Source: Azospira restricta (GTDB lineage Bacteria; Pseudomonadota; Gammaproteobacteria; Burkholderiales; Rhodocyclaceae). Taken from it: a stretch of DNA of 64,000 nucleotides. Positions within the stretch are counted from its first letter, which is position 1, and every line of letters begins with the position of its first letter. The translations under genes and the position numbers were made by a program. The notes under the pieces are model-generated. The model searched no databases. It had not been told where the DNA came from and saw only the letters and a list, made by a program, of their open reading frames with translations. Location of the stretch: contig NZ_CP064781.1 of the NCBI RefSeq assembly GCF_016858125.1, positions 2,799,501 to 2,863,500 on the forward strand. The letters run 5' to 3'. This document shows positions 16,794 to 25,071 of the stretch, piece by piece.

Positions 16794-17512
16794 AGCTCCT
16801 GCAGCTCCATGAATATCTTGCGCGTTTCCAGCGGCTGGCCGCCGAGATAGTGTGCCATCAACGCCCGCATCAACTGCTTCGCCTCCTGCAGCGAACGCGG
16901 GTCGGAGAAATCCTCGTGTTCGAGGTCGAGCAAGGTCTTGCCGCGCACCGACAGCGCCGAGTTGCCGGCCTGCGCCAGCTTCGTTGCGCCGCGCTCGATC
17001 TCGTAGGCGTAATGAGCCTCCGGATCGATCGGCCGCCCTTCGGCGTCCTGCGTCAGCGTCAGCCCGTAGCCGAGCTCGGCCAGCAGCGCATGCTCGAAGC
17101 GCCGCAGGTCGGCCTCGCGCAGGCCGTCGGCGAAGCGCCGCAGCGTCTCGCCGTAGGCCGCGAACAGCCGCTCGTGCGCATCCTCGCGCGGCAGCAGGTG
17201 CAGCAACAGTTCGTTCAGGTAGTAACCGCAGAACAGGGCCTTGCCGGCAAGCAGCGGCTGGCCGCCGACCCATTCCGCCTTCATCAGCGTCTGCACCTCG
17301 CCCTTGCCCGCCCAGCCCAGCTCCAGCGGCTGGAACGCGAGCAGCAGGCCGCGCAGCGCCGAGCGCGGCCGCCGCGCGCCGCGCGCCAGCAGCGCGACCC
17401 GGCCGTGGTCGCGGGAAAAGACCTCGACGATCAGGCTGGTTTCGCGGAACGGGTAGGCATGCAGCACCCACGCGGGCTGCGCATCGACCCGTTGCCGCTG
17501 CGAGGCGACCAT
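16790..17512 (-). CDS. recO: DNA repair protein RecO
   Basis: A 240-residue RecO, which helps RecF and RecR load RecA onto single-stranded DNA covered by SSB. The N-terminal OB fold is visible (AWVLHAYPFRETSLIVEVFSRDHGRVALLARGARRP), followed by the helical domain with GYYLNELLLHLLPRED. The cysteine zinc motif present in some RecO proteins is absent, as in E. coli. The length matches (242). It follows era by 14 bp and is coupled to pdxJ. Confidence 0.95.
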   Translation of the reverse strand: MVASQRQRVDAQPAWVLHAYPFRETSLIVEVFSRDHGRVALLARGARRPRSALRGLLLAFQPLELGWAGKGEVQTLMKAEWVGGQPLLAGKALFCGYYLNELLLHLLPREDAHERLFAAYGETLRRFADGLREADLRRFEHALLAELGYGLTLTQDAEGRPIDPEAHYAYEIERGATKLAQAGNSALSVRGKTLLDLEHEDFSDPRSLQEAKQLMRALMAHYLGGQPLETRKIFMELQEL

Positions 17513-17526
17513 CGCCGGCGAGACTC

Positions 17527-18411
17527 CTATTCGTAGCCGAGCGAGCGCAGCAGGCGCTCGTCGTCGGTCCAGCCCGACTTCACCTTGACCCAGATTTCCA
17601 GATAGACCTTGCCGCCGAAGAGGCGCTCCATGTCCTGGCGGGCCTCGGAGGCGATGCGCTTCAGCGTTTCGCCGCCCTTGCCGATGACGATCGCCTTGTG
17701 GCCGTCGCGGTCGACGACGATCGCGGCGAAGATGCGCTTGAGATCGCCCTCCTCCTCGAACTTCTCGATCTCGACGGTGGTCGCGTAGGGCAGCTCGTCG
17801 CCGAGCAGGCGGAACAGCTTTTCGCGGATGTATTCGGCAGCGATGAAGCGGCTGCTCTTGTCGGTCATCTCGTCTTCGGCAAAGAGCAGTTCCGCATGCG
17901 GCAGGTGCTTCTTCGTCTCGCCGAGCAACTCCTGCAGCTGCTTGCCGTTGGCGGCACTGACCGGCACCACCGCGGCGAAGTCGCGCTTGCCGGCGACCTC
18001 GGCGAGGAAGGGCATGAAGGCGGCCCGGTCCTTGACGCGGTCGGTCTTGTTGACCACCAGGATGACCGGCTTGTCGGCCGGCAGCAGGTCGAGGACGACC
18101 TTGTCCTTGCCGCCGAAGCGGTCGGCCTCGATGACGAAGAGCACGACGTCGACGTCGGCCAGCGCCTGCGTGACGCCGCGGTTCATCGCCCGGTTCAGCG
18201 CGTTCGTGTGCTGCGTCTGGAAACCCGGCGTATCGACGAAGACGTACTGCGCGTCGGCGTCGGTGCGGATGCCGGTGATGCGGTGCCGCGTCGTCTGCGC
18301 CTTGCGCGAGACGATGCTGATCTTCTCGCCGATCAGCGCGTTCAACAGCGTCGACTTGCCGACGTTGGGGCGGCCGACGATGGCGATGTAGCCGGAACGA
18401 ACGGAACTCAT
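17527..18411 (-). CDS. era: GTPase Era (16S rRNA / 30S maturation)
   Basis: A 294-residue Ras-like GTPase with a C-terminal KH domain that binds the 3' end of 16S rRNA during small-subunit assembly. G motifs are intact: GRPNVGKST (G1), the ITGI switch region, DTPGFQT (G3), NKTDRV (G4) and SAANG (G5). The KH domain holds the expected [12 protein letters not shown] block. The start overlaps the rnc stop (ATGA), the classical rnc-era coupling. Confidence 0.98.
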   Translation of the reverse strand: MSSVRSGYIAIVGRPNVGKSTLLNALIGEKISIVSRKAQTTRHRITGIRTDADAQYVFVDTPGFQTQHTNALNRAMNRGVTQALADVDVVLFVIEADRFGGKDKVVLDLLPADKPVILVVNKTDRVKDRAAFMPFLAEVAGKRDFAAVVPVSAANGKQLQELLGETKKHLPHAELLFAEDEMTDKSSRFIAAEYIREKLFRLLGDELPYATTVEIEKFEEEGDLKRIFAAIVVDRDGHKAIVIGKGGETLKRIASEARQDMERLFGGKVYLEIWVKVKSGWTDDERLLRSLGYE

Positions 18412-19073
18412 TTCAGTTTCTCCAGGGCACGCTCGGCGGCCATCTGTTCGGCGGCCCGGCGGCTCTGGCCGACCCCCTCGGTCTTCAGGCGCAATGCCGG
18501 AACCTCGCAGGCGACGCGGAAATTCTGCGCATGCGCCTCGCCGCTGGTGTCGAGCAACACGTATTGCGGCAGCGCCAGGCGCCGCCCCTGCAGGAATTCC
18601 TGCAGCCGCGTCTTCGGATCCTTGATCTGCTGCCCCGGCACGATCCCGGCCAGATGCGCGGCATAGAGCCGGCCGACCAGCGCCGCCGCGGCGTCGAAGC
18701 CGGCGTCGAGGTGAACGGCGCCGATGATCGCCTCGACGGCGTCGGCGAGGATCGACGGACGACGGTGGCCGCCGCTCTTCAGCTCGCCCTCACCCAGGCG
18801 CAGGCAGTCGCCCAGCGCCAGCGACTCGGCGATCCGGTGCAGCGTATCCTGGCGGACGAGGTTGGCCCGCAGGCGGGACATCTCGCCTTCGGTCAGAGCG
18901 GGAAAGCGGCGATAAAGTTCGAGCGCGACCGCGCAGTTGAGTACCGAGTCGCCGATGAACTCGAGGCGCTCGTTGTGCGGCGCGCTGTGGCTGCGATGCG
19001 TCAGCGCCGTCTGCAGCAGGCCCGGATCGGCGAATGCGTGACCGAGCGCCTTCTCCAGCCTGCCCGGGATCAT
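18408..19073 (-). CDS. rnc: Ribonuclease III
   Basis: A 221-residue double-strand-specific RNase that processes rRNA precursors and many mRNAs. The signature [12 protein letters not shown], with the metal-binding Glu and Asp, lies near residue 37; the second acidic cluster is [16 protein letters not shown]. The C-terminal double-stranded-RNA-binding domain ([18 protein letters not shown]...[16 protein letters not shown]) is complete. The length equals E. coli RNase III (226). The ATG overlaps the DUF4845 stop by 4 bp. Confidence 0.98.
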   Translation of the reverse strand: MIPGRLEKALGHAFADPGLLQTALTHRSHSAPHNERLEFIGDSVLNCAVALELYRRFPALTEGEMSRLRANLVRQDTLHRIAESLALGDCLRLGEGELKSGGHRRPSILADAVEAIIGAVHLDAGFDAAAALVGRLYAAHLAGIVPGQQIKDPKTRLQEFLQGRRLALPQYVLLDTSGEAHAQNFRVACEVPALRLKTEGVGQSRRAAEQMAAERALEKLK

Positions 19074-19426
19074 TGGCCGGCGCTGGAGCCCTGATAGTCG
19101 ATGAGCACGCTGACCGGGCCGAACAGCCGGATTTTCTTCTCGTAGGCGAACGAGATCACGATCTGGTTGCCTTCCTTGGCGATGTCCAGATCCTCGGGAC
19201 GAACGTCCTTGATCACGTCGATTTCGGCGTACTTCTCGAACGATCTGCGCAGTTCCGGTACGGTCGCATTCGGGGGGGCGTTCTGGACCACCGCCTTGAC
19301 GTCCTTGCGAATCTTGTAGAACTCGATCGCCGACGGCGCGACCTTGATCAGCACCAGCGACACCATCGCCAGGATGAAGCCCCAGATCATCAGGCCGGAC
19401 AGGCTGACCCCTCTTTGCTTGTGCAT
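19070..19426 (-). CDS. DUF4845 membrane-anchored protein
   Basis: A 118-residue protein with an N-terminal transmembrane helix (about residues 9-28, [20 protein letters not shown]) and a small periplasmic domain. The sequence pattern [12 protein letters not shown] with a following [14 protein letters not shown] matches DUF4845, which is found between lepB and rnc in many betaproteobacteria and pseudomonads. The QRG-type start resembles pseudopilin leaders, but the usual Glu5 is lacking. The function is unknown; linkage to signal peptidase suggests an envelope role. It follows lepB by 10 bp. Confidence 0.88.
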   Translation of the reverse strand: MHKQRGVSLSGLMIWGFILAMVSLVLIKVAPSAIEFYKIRKDVKAVVQNAPPNATVPELRRSFEKYAEIDVIKDVRPEDLDIAKEGNQIVISFAYEKKIRLFGPVSVLIDYQGSSAGQ

Positions 19427-19436
19427 CGCTCCCCTC

Positions 19437-20225
19437 CTATTTGAACGACCCGATCCGGCCGAGGTCGCTGAAGTTGAACCAGATGAAGAAGGCCTTGCCG
19501 ACGATGTTCTCGTCCGGCACGAAACCCCACACGCGGCTGTCCCGGCTGTTGTCGCGGTTGTCGCCGACCATGAAGTAGTGTCCGGGCGGCACCGTGCAGA
19601 TCACGCCGGCATTATTGTAGAGACATTTGTCGCGGTGCGGGAACAGCGCGGCGTCGTTGATGAACGACGGCGCATCCTTGTCGTTGAGGATGCGGTGTTC
19701 GAGCGCACCGAGCTTTTCGACGTACTGCTGCGAATAGTAGAGGCGCTCGGGGTGGAAGTACTCCCCGGCATCGCTGACCTCGACCGGCTGGCCGTTGATC
19801 GTCAGCCGCTTGTTCTGATAGGCGATCTTGTCGCCGGGAATGCCGACGACGCGCTTGATGTAGTCGAGCGACGGGTCTTCCGGGTAGCGGAAGACCATCA
19901 CGTCGCCGCGTTGCGGCTGGCCGAGGTCGATGATCTTCTTGTTGATGATCGGCAGGCGGATGCCGTAGGTGTACTTGTTCACCAGGATGAAGTCGCCGAC
20001 CAGCAGCGTCGGGATCATCGACCCGGACGGGATCTTGAACGGCTCGACGATGAAGGAGCGCAGCACGAAGACGATCAGGATCACCGGGAAGAAGCCGGAG
20101 CCGTACTCGACCCACCAGGGATCCTTGCCGCCGGGTTCGCGCTTCGGCTTCAGCAGCAGCGAGTCGACGGCCCAGATGGCGCCGGAGACGAGCAGCAGGA
20201 TGAACAGGATCAGGGCAAAGTTCAC
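19437..20225 (-). CDS. lepB: Signal peptidase I
   Basis: A 262-residue membrane serine protease that removes signal peptides from exported proteins. Two N-terminal hydrophobic segments (residues about 2-20 and 45-60) precede the catalytic domain. The nucleophile is Ser69 in IPSGSM, and the general base is Lys124 in DYIKRVVGIPGD; further family blocks are GDVMVFRYP and GDNRDNSRDSRVWG. It is shorter than E. coli LepB (324), as usual in betaproteobacteria. It lies 12 bp after lepA, the standard pairing. Confidence 0.97.
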   Translation of the reverse strand: MNFALILFILLLVSGAIWAVDSLLLKPKREPGGKDPWWVEYGSGFFPVILIVFVLRSFIVEPFKIPSGSMIPTLLVGDFILVNKYTYGIRLPIINKKIIDLGQPQRGDVMVFRYPEDPSLDYIKRVVGIPGDKIAYQNKRLTINGQPVEVSDAGEYFHPERLYYSQQYVEKLGALEHRILNDKDAPSFINDAALFPHRDKCLYNNAGVICTVPPGHYFMVGDNRDNSRDSRVWGFVPDENIVGKAFFIWFNFSDLGRIGSFK

Positions 20226-20237
20226 ATGGGTCTCCGG

Positions 20238-22031
20238 TTACTTGCCGTCCACGCGCAGCACGGCGAGGAAGGCTTCCTGCGGAATCTCCACGGAACCCAC
20301 CTGCTTCATGCGCTTCTTGCCGGCCTTCTGCTTCTCGAGCAGTTTCTTCTTGCGGGTGATGTCGCCGCCGTAGCACTTGGCCAGCACGTCCTTGCGCATC
20401 GCCTTGACGTTCTCGCGGGCCACGATGGTCGAACCGATCGCCGCCTGGATGGCGACGTCGTACATCTGGCGCGGGATCAGCTCGCGCATCTTGGCGGCGA
20501 GCTCGCGGCCGCGGTACTGCGCGTTGGCGCGGTGCACGATGATCGACAGCGCGTCGACCTTGTCGCCGTTGATCAGCACGTCGAGCTTGACCACGTCGGC
20601 GGCGCGGTACTCCTTGAAGTCGTAGTCGAGCGACGCGTAGCCGCGCGACACCGACTTCAGCTTGTCGAAGAAGTCCATCACCACCTCGGCCATCGGCATC
20701 TCGTAGACCACCTTCACCTGGCGGCCGTGGTAGTGCATGTCGACCTGGTTGCCGCGCTTCTGGTTGCACAGCGTGATCACCGCACCGAGGTAGTCCTGCG
20801 GCACGAAGATCGTCGCGGTGATGATCGGCTCGCGGATCTCCTCGACTTTCTGCGTCTCCGGCAGCTTGGCCGGGTTCTCGACCTGCACGATCGAACCGTC
20901 GCGCATGACGACCTCGTAGACGACGGTCGGCGCGGTCGTGATCAGGTCCTGGTCGAACTCGCGCTCGAGCCGCTCCTGCACGATCTCCATGTGCAGCAGT
21001 CCGAGGAAGCCGCAGCGGAAGCCGAAGCCGAGCGCCTGCGAGACTTCCGGCTCGAAGTGCAGCGAGGCGTCGTTCAGTTTCAGCTTCTCCAGCGACTCGC
21101 GCAGCTGGTCGTACTGGTTGGCCTCGACCGGGTAGAGGCCGGCGAACACCTGCGACTTGATTTCCTTGAAGCCCGGCAGCGGCTCGGCGGCCGGGTTGTC
21201 GGCCAGCGTCACGGTGTCGCCGACCTTGGCCGAATGCAGTTCCTTGATGCCGGAGATGATGAAGCCGACCTCGCCCGCCTTCAGTTCCGCGCGCGCCTGC
21301 GATTTCGGCGTGAACACGCCGACCTGCTCGCACAGGTGCGTCGTGCCGGTAGCCATCAGCCGAATCTTGTCCTTCGGCTTGAGCGTGCCGTCGACGACGC
21401 GCACCAGCATGACGACGCCGACGTAGTTGTCGAACCACGAGTCGATGATCAGCGCCTTCAGCGGCGCCCCGGCATCCCCCCTGGGGGCCGGGATGCGCTC
21501 GATGATCGCCTCCAGGATGTCCTCGACGCCGAGGCCGGTCTTCGCCGAGCAGAGCACGGCGTCGGTGGCGTCGATGCCGATCACGTCCTCGATCTCGGCG
21601 CGCGCGTTGTCCGGGTTGGCCGACGGCAGGTCGATCTTGTTCAGCACCGGCAGCACCTCGACGCCGAGTTCGATCGCCGTGTAGCAGTTGGCGACGGTCT
21701 GCGCCTCGACGCCCTGCGAAGCGTCGACGACCAGCAGCGCCCCTTCGCAGGCGGACAGCGAGCGCGAGACCTCGTAGGAGAAGTCGACGTGTCCCGGCGT
21801 GTCGATCAGGTTCAGGTTATAGACCGTGCCGTTGCGCGCCTTGTATTGCAGTGCCGCGGTCTGCGCCTTGATGGTGATGCCGCGCTCGCGCTCGATGTCC
21901 ATCGAATCGAGCACCTGTGCCTCCATCTCGCGGTCGGACAGGCCGCCGCAGAGGTGGATGATGCGGTCCGCCAGCGTCGATTTGCCGTGGTCGATGTGGG
22001 CAATGATGGAAAAATTGCGGATGTGGTCCAT
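20238..22031 (-). CDS. lepA: Elongation factor 4 (LepA, translational GTPase)
   Basis: A 597-residue translational GTPase that can back-translocate stalled ribosomes and supports ribosome assembly. G motifs are [11 protein letters not shown], the switch [21 protein letters not shown] and SAKTG. EF-G-like domains II, III and V and the LepA-specific C-terminal domain (ending near [16 protein letters not shown]) are complete, and the length matches E. coli LepA (599). No Shine-Dalgarno sequence is seen before the ATG; instead, a terminator-like hairpin ends about 10 nt upstream. It is otherwise followed closely by lepB. Confidence 0.97.
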   Translation of the reverse strand: MDHIRNFSIIAHIDHGKSTLADRIIHLCGGLSDREMEAQVLDSMDIERERGITIKAQTAALQYKARNGTVYNLNLIDTPGHVDFSYEVSRSLSACEGALLVVDASQGVEAQTVANCYTAIELGVEVLPVLNKIDLPSANPDNARAEIEDVIGIDATDAVLCSAKTGLGVEDILEAIIERIPAPRGDAGAPLKALIIDSWFDNYVGVVMLVRVVDGTLKPKDKIRLMATGTTHLCEQVGVFTPKSQARAELKAGEVGFIISGIKELHSAKVGDTVTLADNPAAEPLPGFKEIKSQVFAGLYPVEANQYDQLRESLEKLKLNDASLHFEPEVSQALGFGFRCGFLGLLHMEIVQERLEREFDQDLITTAPTVVYEVVMRDGSIVQVENPAKLPETQKVEEIREPIITATIFVPQDYLGAVITLCNQKRGNQVDMHYHGRQVKVVYEMPMAEVVMDFFDKLKSVSRGYASLDYDFKEYRAADVVKLDVLINGDKVDALSIIVHRANAQYRGRELAAKMRELIPRQMYDVAIQAAIGSTIVARENVKAMRKDVLAKCYGGDITRKKKLLEKQKAGKKRMKQVGSVEIPQEAFLAVLRVDGK

Positions 22032-22040
22032 AAGGCACGA

Positions 22041-22064
22041 AAAAGGGGGCTGTCGAGCCCCCTT
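22041..22064 (-). terminator. Terminator-like hairpin directly before lepA
   Basis: A perfect 9-bp stem (22043-22051/22056-22064, core GGGGGCT/AGCCCCC) with loop GTCG. On the minus strand it is followed by TTTTTCG, so it has the form of a rho-independent terminator for the rpoE-rseC-mucD-grx transcript. The T tract ends only about 10 nt before the lepA ATG, so it also lies in the lepA ribosome-binding region. Confidence 0.75.
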
Positions 22065-22088
22065 GGGAAAAGCGTCAAGCCGCGGATT

Positions 22089-22346
22089 TTAGCGGATTCG
22101 GCTCAAATAATCACGGACTTTGGGCGCGTCGAGGAAGTAGTGGCAGAGCTCGGTGTCGCCGTGCAGCAGCACCGGCACCAGCTCGCCCCAGCGCGCCTCC
22201 AGCGCATCGTCGGCATCGACGTCGACGACGGTCACCGCAGCGCCGAACTCGCCGGCCAGCGGCGCCAGCGCCGCCTCCATGTCATGGCACAGATGGCAGT
22301 AGGTGCGCGACAGCAGCGTCAGCTCCATCGGATCACTTGTCGCCAT
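22089..22346 (-). CDS. Glutaredoxin-like (DUF836) thiol protein
   Basis: An 85-residue thioredoxin-fold protein of the short glutaredoxin-like (DUF836) family. The active site reads SRTYCHLCHDME, a CxxC pair, followed by VDVDADDALEARWGELVPVLLHGDTELCHY with the usual cis-proline region. It probably acts as a thiol-disulfide oxidoreductase, with the partner unknown. The ATG at 22346 overlaps the mucD stop by 14 bp; an internal ATG at 22328 (MELTLLSR) would avoid overlap and give 79 residues, and I cannot decide between them. A similar gene is found between mucD and lepA in other betaproteobacteria. Confidence 0.88.
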   Translation of the reverse strand: MATSDPMELTLLSRTYCHLCHDMEAALAPLAGEFGAAVTVVDVDADDALEARWGELVPVLLHGDTELCHYFLDAPKVRDYLSRIR

Positions 22347-23766
22347 TGACGCCCTTGATCGTGACGAAGGTCTGCATCTCGCCGCGGCGCACCAGCAGCG
22401 TCACGTTGGCGCCCTTGTCGAACTGCGCCAGCACGCGGTTGAACTGTTCGGCCGAGCGCAGCTCGGTCGTCGTCCCCTTGCTGATCACCGCCAGGACGAT
22501 GTCGCCCGGACGCAGGTCGGCGCGGGCGGCGTTGCCGCGGATGTCCTCGATCAGCAGGCCGCCGCTCACGCGCAATTCCTTGCGCTGCTCCGGCGTCAAC
22601 TCGGAAACGACCAGGCCGAGGCGGTTCGCCGCCTGCTCGGCCGGTTTCGGCTTCGCGGTCCGCGCCGCCGCCTGCTTGTCGTCGACCGGCATTTCGGCGA
22701 CGACCAGCGACACCTCCTTGCCTGCCCCCTTGCGCCACAGGCCGACGGTCACCGACGTTCCCGGCCGGGTCATGCCGACGATGCGCGGCAGGTCGGACGA
22801 GGCGCCAATCGCCTTGCCGTCGAACTTGAGGATCACGTCGCCCGGCTCGATGCCGGCCTTCTCCGCCGGCCCGCCCTTCTCCACCGAGCTGACCAGCGCC
22901 CCCTGCGGGCGGGCGAGGCCGAAGGACTCCGCCAGCTCCTTGGTCACCTCCTGGATGACCACGCCCATGCGGCCGCGGCTGACACGGCCGTGCGCCTTCA
23001 GCTGATTCTGGATGTCGATCGCCAGGTCGATCGGGATGGCGAAGGAGATGCCCATGAAGCCGCCGGAACGGCTGTAGATCTGCGAGTTGATGCCGACCAC
23101 CTCGCCCTTCATGTTGAACAGCGGGCCGCCGGAATTGCCGGGATTGATCGCGACATCGGTCTGGATGAACGGTACGTAGTTCTCCTGCGGCAGCGAACGC
23201 CCCTTGGCGCTGACGATACCGGCGGTGACGCTGTTGTCGAAGCCGAAGGGCGAGCCAATCGCCAGCACCCATTCGCCGACCTTGAGCGCCGACGGATCGC
23301 CGAGGCGCACCGTCGGCAGGCCGCTGGCCTCGATCTTGAGCAGCGCGACGTCGGTCCGCTTGTCGGCACCGATCACCTTGGCGCGGAACTCGCGCTTGTC
23401 GGTGAGCTTGACGACCACTTCATCCGCGGCGTCGACGACGTGGGCGTTGGTCAGGATGTAGCCGTCGGCACTGAGAATGAAGCCGGAACCGAGCGAACGG
23501 TGCTCGAAATCGCGCGGCGCCCCGCGTCCGGGCCCCTGCGGCGGCATGAAGCGCCGGAACAGGTCGAACATCGGATCGTCCTCGTCGAAGGGGAGCGGCG
23601 ACTGCATGCCGCGCCCCTGCCCCTTGACCACCTGGGTGGTGCTGATATTGACCACCGCCGGCCCCTGCTTGTCGACCAGTTCGGTGAAATCCGGCAGGCC
23701 GCGCCCTTGCGCGGCGGCACCGACGCTGACGAACAGCGCGAATACGATGGAAAGCAATCTCTTCAT
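22333..23766 (-). CDS. mucD: Periplasmic Do-type serine protease (MucD/DegQ-like)
   Basis: A 477-residue HtrA-family protease and chaperone. The signal peptide covers about residues 1-20 (cleavage after AAA or AAAQ). The catalytic triad is His109 in TNAHVVD, Asp139 in RTDVALLK and Ser212 in GNSGGP. Two PDZ domains follow (about 260-350 and 390-475). The start MKRLLS at 23766 was chosen because it begins the signal peptide; the upstream in-frame extension is shadow sequence. In related genomes this protease is under sigma-E and degrades misfolded periplasmic proteins. It follows rseC by 61 bp. Confidence 0.96.
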   Translation of the reverse strand: MKRLLSIVFALFVSVGAAAQGRGLPDFTELVDKQGPAVVNISTTQVVKGQGRGMQSPLPFDEDDPMFDLFRRFMPPQGPGRGAPRDFEHRSLGSGFILSADGYILTNAHVVDAADEVVVKLTDKREFRAKVIGADKRTDVALLKIEASGLPTVRLGDPSALKVGEWVLAIGSPFGFDNSVTAGIVSAKGRSLPQENYVPFIQTDVAINPGNSGGPLFNMKGEVVGINSQIYSRSGGFMGISFAIPIDLAIDIQNQLKAHGRVSRGRMGVVIQEVTKELAESFGLARPQGALVSSVEKGGPAEKAGIEPGDVILKFDGKAIGASSDLPRIVGMTRPGTSVTVGLWRKGAGKEVSLVVAEMPVDDKQAAARTAKPKPAEQAANRLGLVVSELTPEQRKELRVSGGLLIEDIRGNAARADLRPGDIVLAVISKGTTTELRSAEQFNRVLAQFDKGANVTLLVRRGEMQTFVTIKGVNGDK

Positions 23767-23827
23767 GGAACGACTCGCCTCCTGAAAGACTGGAAGAGCA
23801 GAAAAATACGATCGCGTTCGGACGCGT

Positions 23828-24241
23828 TCAGACGATATGGGGATGGAAACGCGGATCGCAATGCCGGCGCTTCTGCCGCCATGCGACCCAGCGCCAGGAA
23901 AGCAGCAGGCCGACGGCACCGCCGCCGATCGCACCGGCCTCGCCGGCCAGCAGCGAGCCGAGGATCGCGCCGCCGAGCAGCGCGCCTAGCGGCTGCACGT
24001 AGATCAGCAGCGCGCTGGCGCCGATCGCGCCGTCGCTGACCGCGATGCGCACTTCCTCGCCGACGGCCGCGCCGCGCGGATTGAGCACACGCCATTCGCG
24101 CGGCGAGGTGCACAGCGCCTGGCTGACGCGGACGCCCCCGCAGCCGCCGCTTTCGTGGCAGCGGCCGCAGCCGGAATCCTCGGTCCTGACGATCGCGTAA
24201 TCGCCGTCGCGGGCAGTGACGATGCCGCGGGTTTCACTCAT
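23828..24241 (-). CDS. rseC: RseC/MucC-like SoxR-reducing system protein
   Basis: A 137-residue inner-membrane protein of the RseC family. The N-terminal cytoplasmic part has the cysteine cluster CGRCHESGGCGG (four Cys) and is followed by two transmembrane segments (about residues 75-95 and 98-115). RseC influences sigma-E activity slightly in E. coli and takes part in reducing the Fe-S regulator SoxR. Here it stands directly after rpoE with a 30-bp gap. The genes rseA and rseB, which normally separate it from rpoE, are missing. Confidence 0.92.
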   Translation of the reverse strand: MSETRGIVTARDGDYAIVRTEDSGCGRCHESGGCGGVRVSQALCTSPREWRVLNPRGAAVGEEVRIAVSDGAIGASALLIYVQPLGALLGGAILGSLLAGEAGAIGGGAVGLLLSWRWVAWRQKRRHCDPRFHPHIV

Positions 24242-24271
24242 GCTTCAGCTTCCTTGCGTGCCGCAGGCGGC

Positions 24272-24871
24272 CTACCAGCGGCGATCGGGCGAGACGTCGA
24301 GCAGCGGCCGCAGCTTCGCCGCGACCGCCTCGCGCGCCCGGAAGATCCGGGAGCGGACCGTACCGATTGGACAGTCCATGATCTTGGAAATTTCCTCGTA
24401 GCTCAGCCCTTCGATCTCGCGCAGCACGATCGCCGTGCGCAGCTCCTCGGGCAAGGCTTCCATCGCCGCGTTGACCGTCTCGCCGATCTGCTTCGAGTGC
24501 AGCACGCTTTCCGGCGTGTTGATGTCGCGCAGCTGGTCGCCGTCGTCGAAGGTTTCCGCTTCCTCCGAATCGTAGCTGGTCGAGGTCGGCGCCCGCCGGC
24601 CCTGCGCGACCAGGAAATTCTTCGCGGTATTGGTGCCGATGCGATACAGCCACGTATAGAACGCACTCTCCCCGCGGAAGGAAGGCAAGGCGCGATAGGC
24701 CTTGATGAAGGCTTCCTGCGCGACGTCCTCCACTTCTGCCGGATCCCGGATGAAGCGCGACAGCAGCCGCGTCAATTTGCGCTGGTACTTCTGCACCAGC
24801 AGTTCGAAAGCGTGCTTGTCGCCTCGCTGCGCCCGCTCGACCAGCACCTGGTCAATTTCGCGCTCGCTCAT
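24272..24871 (-). CDS. rpoE: RNA polymerase sigma factor RpoE (ECF, envelope stress)
   Basis: A 199-residue group IV sigma factor. Region 2 (HAFELLVQKYQRKLTRLLSRFIRDPAEVEDVAQEAFIKAYRAL...FYTWLYRI) and region 4 (LREIEGLSYEEISKIMDCPIGTVRSRIFRARE) are complete and strongly RpoE/AlgU-like. The start MSEREIDQV at 24871 gives the standard length; the in-frame extension upstream is not conserved. It is divergent from nadB with a 200-bp gap. No anti-sigma gene (rseA or mucA type) follows in this window, which is unusual. A TATACT box lies 44 bp upstream. Confidence 0.96.
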   Translation of the reverse strand: MSEREIDQVLVERAQRGDKHAFELLVQKYQRKLTRLLSRFIRDPAEVEDVAQEAFIKAYRALPSFRGESAFYTWLYRIGTNTAKNFLVAQGRRAPTSTSYDSEEAETFDDGDQLRDINTPESVLHSKQIGETVNAAMEALPEELRTAIVLREIEGLSYEEISKIMDCPIGTVRSRIFRAREAVAAKLRPLLDVSPDRRW

Positions 24872-25071
24872 GCTTGTTGCGTCCCTGTCGGATGGTCTTG
24901 TGTTTTGTGCGAAAAGTATAGCGCAAGGCTCAAGACCGCGACCAACGCGCATGCATGAAGTTTGCTGAGACCGTGTTCGGCCGGGCGAGTTCAGCGCCCG
25001 GCCGGGCGCCCCGCTCCCCCTCCCATGCTATAGTTCCGCCTCCTTCGGCGCCATACCGGATTTTCCTGACC
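24872..25071. promoter_or_regulatory. rpoE-nadB divergent intergenic region
   Basis: The 200-bp gap holds a TATACT -10-like box for rpoE (24920-24915, minus strand) with only a weak -35 box (TTGGTC, 19 bp upstream), and a TATAGT -10-like box for nadB (25029-25034, plus strand). A 10-bp GC-rich inverted repeat with a 7-nt loop lies at 24978-25004. I see no match to the sigma-E consensus (GAACTT...TCTGA), so autoregulation is not supported by sequence. No open reading frame of note is present. Confidence 0.4.

Noticed and set aside
19344-22349. A 1001-codon plus-strand open frame across lepB and lepA
   Set aside because: It mirrors the intact minus-strand genes; its product is rich in Arg, Asp and Val with no family motif, a typical high-GC antisense shadow.
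24872-25071. Sigma-E consensus promoter for rpoE
   Set aside because: No GAACTT...TCTGA-type pair with suitable spacing was found; only sigma-70-like boxes.
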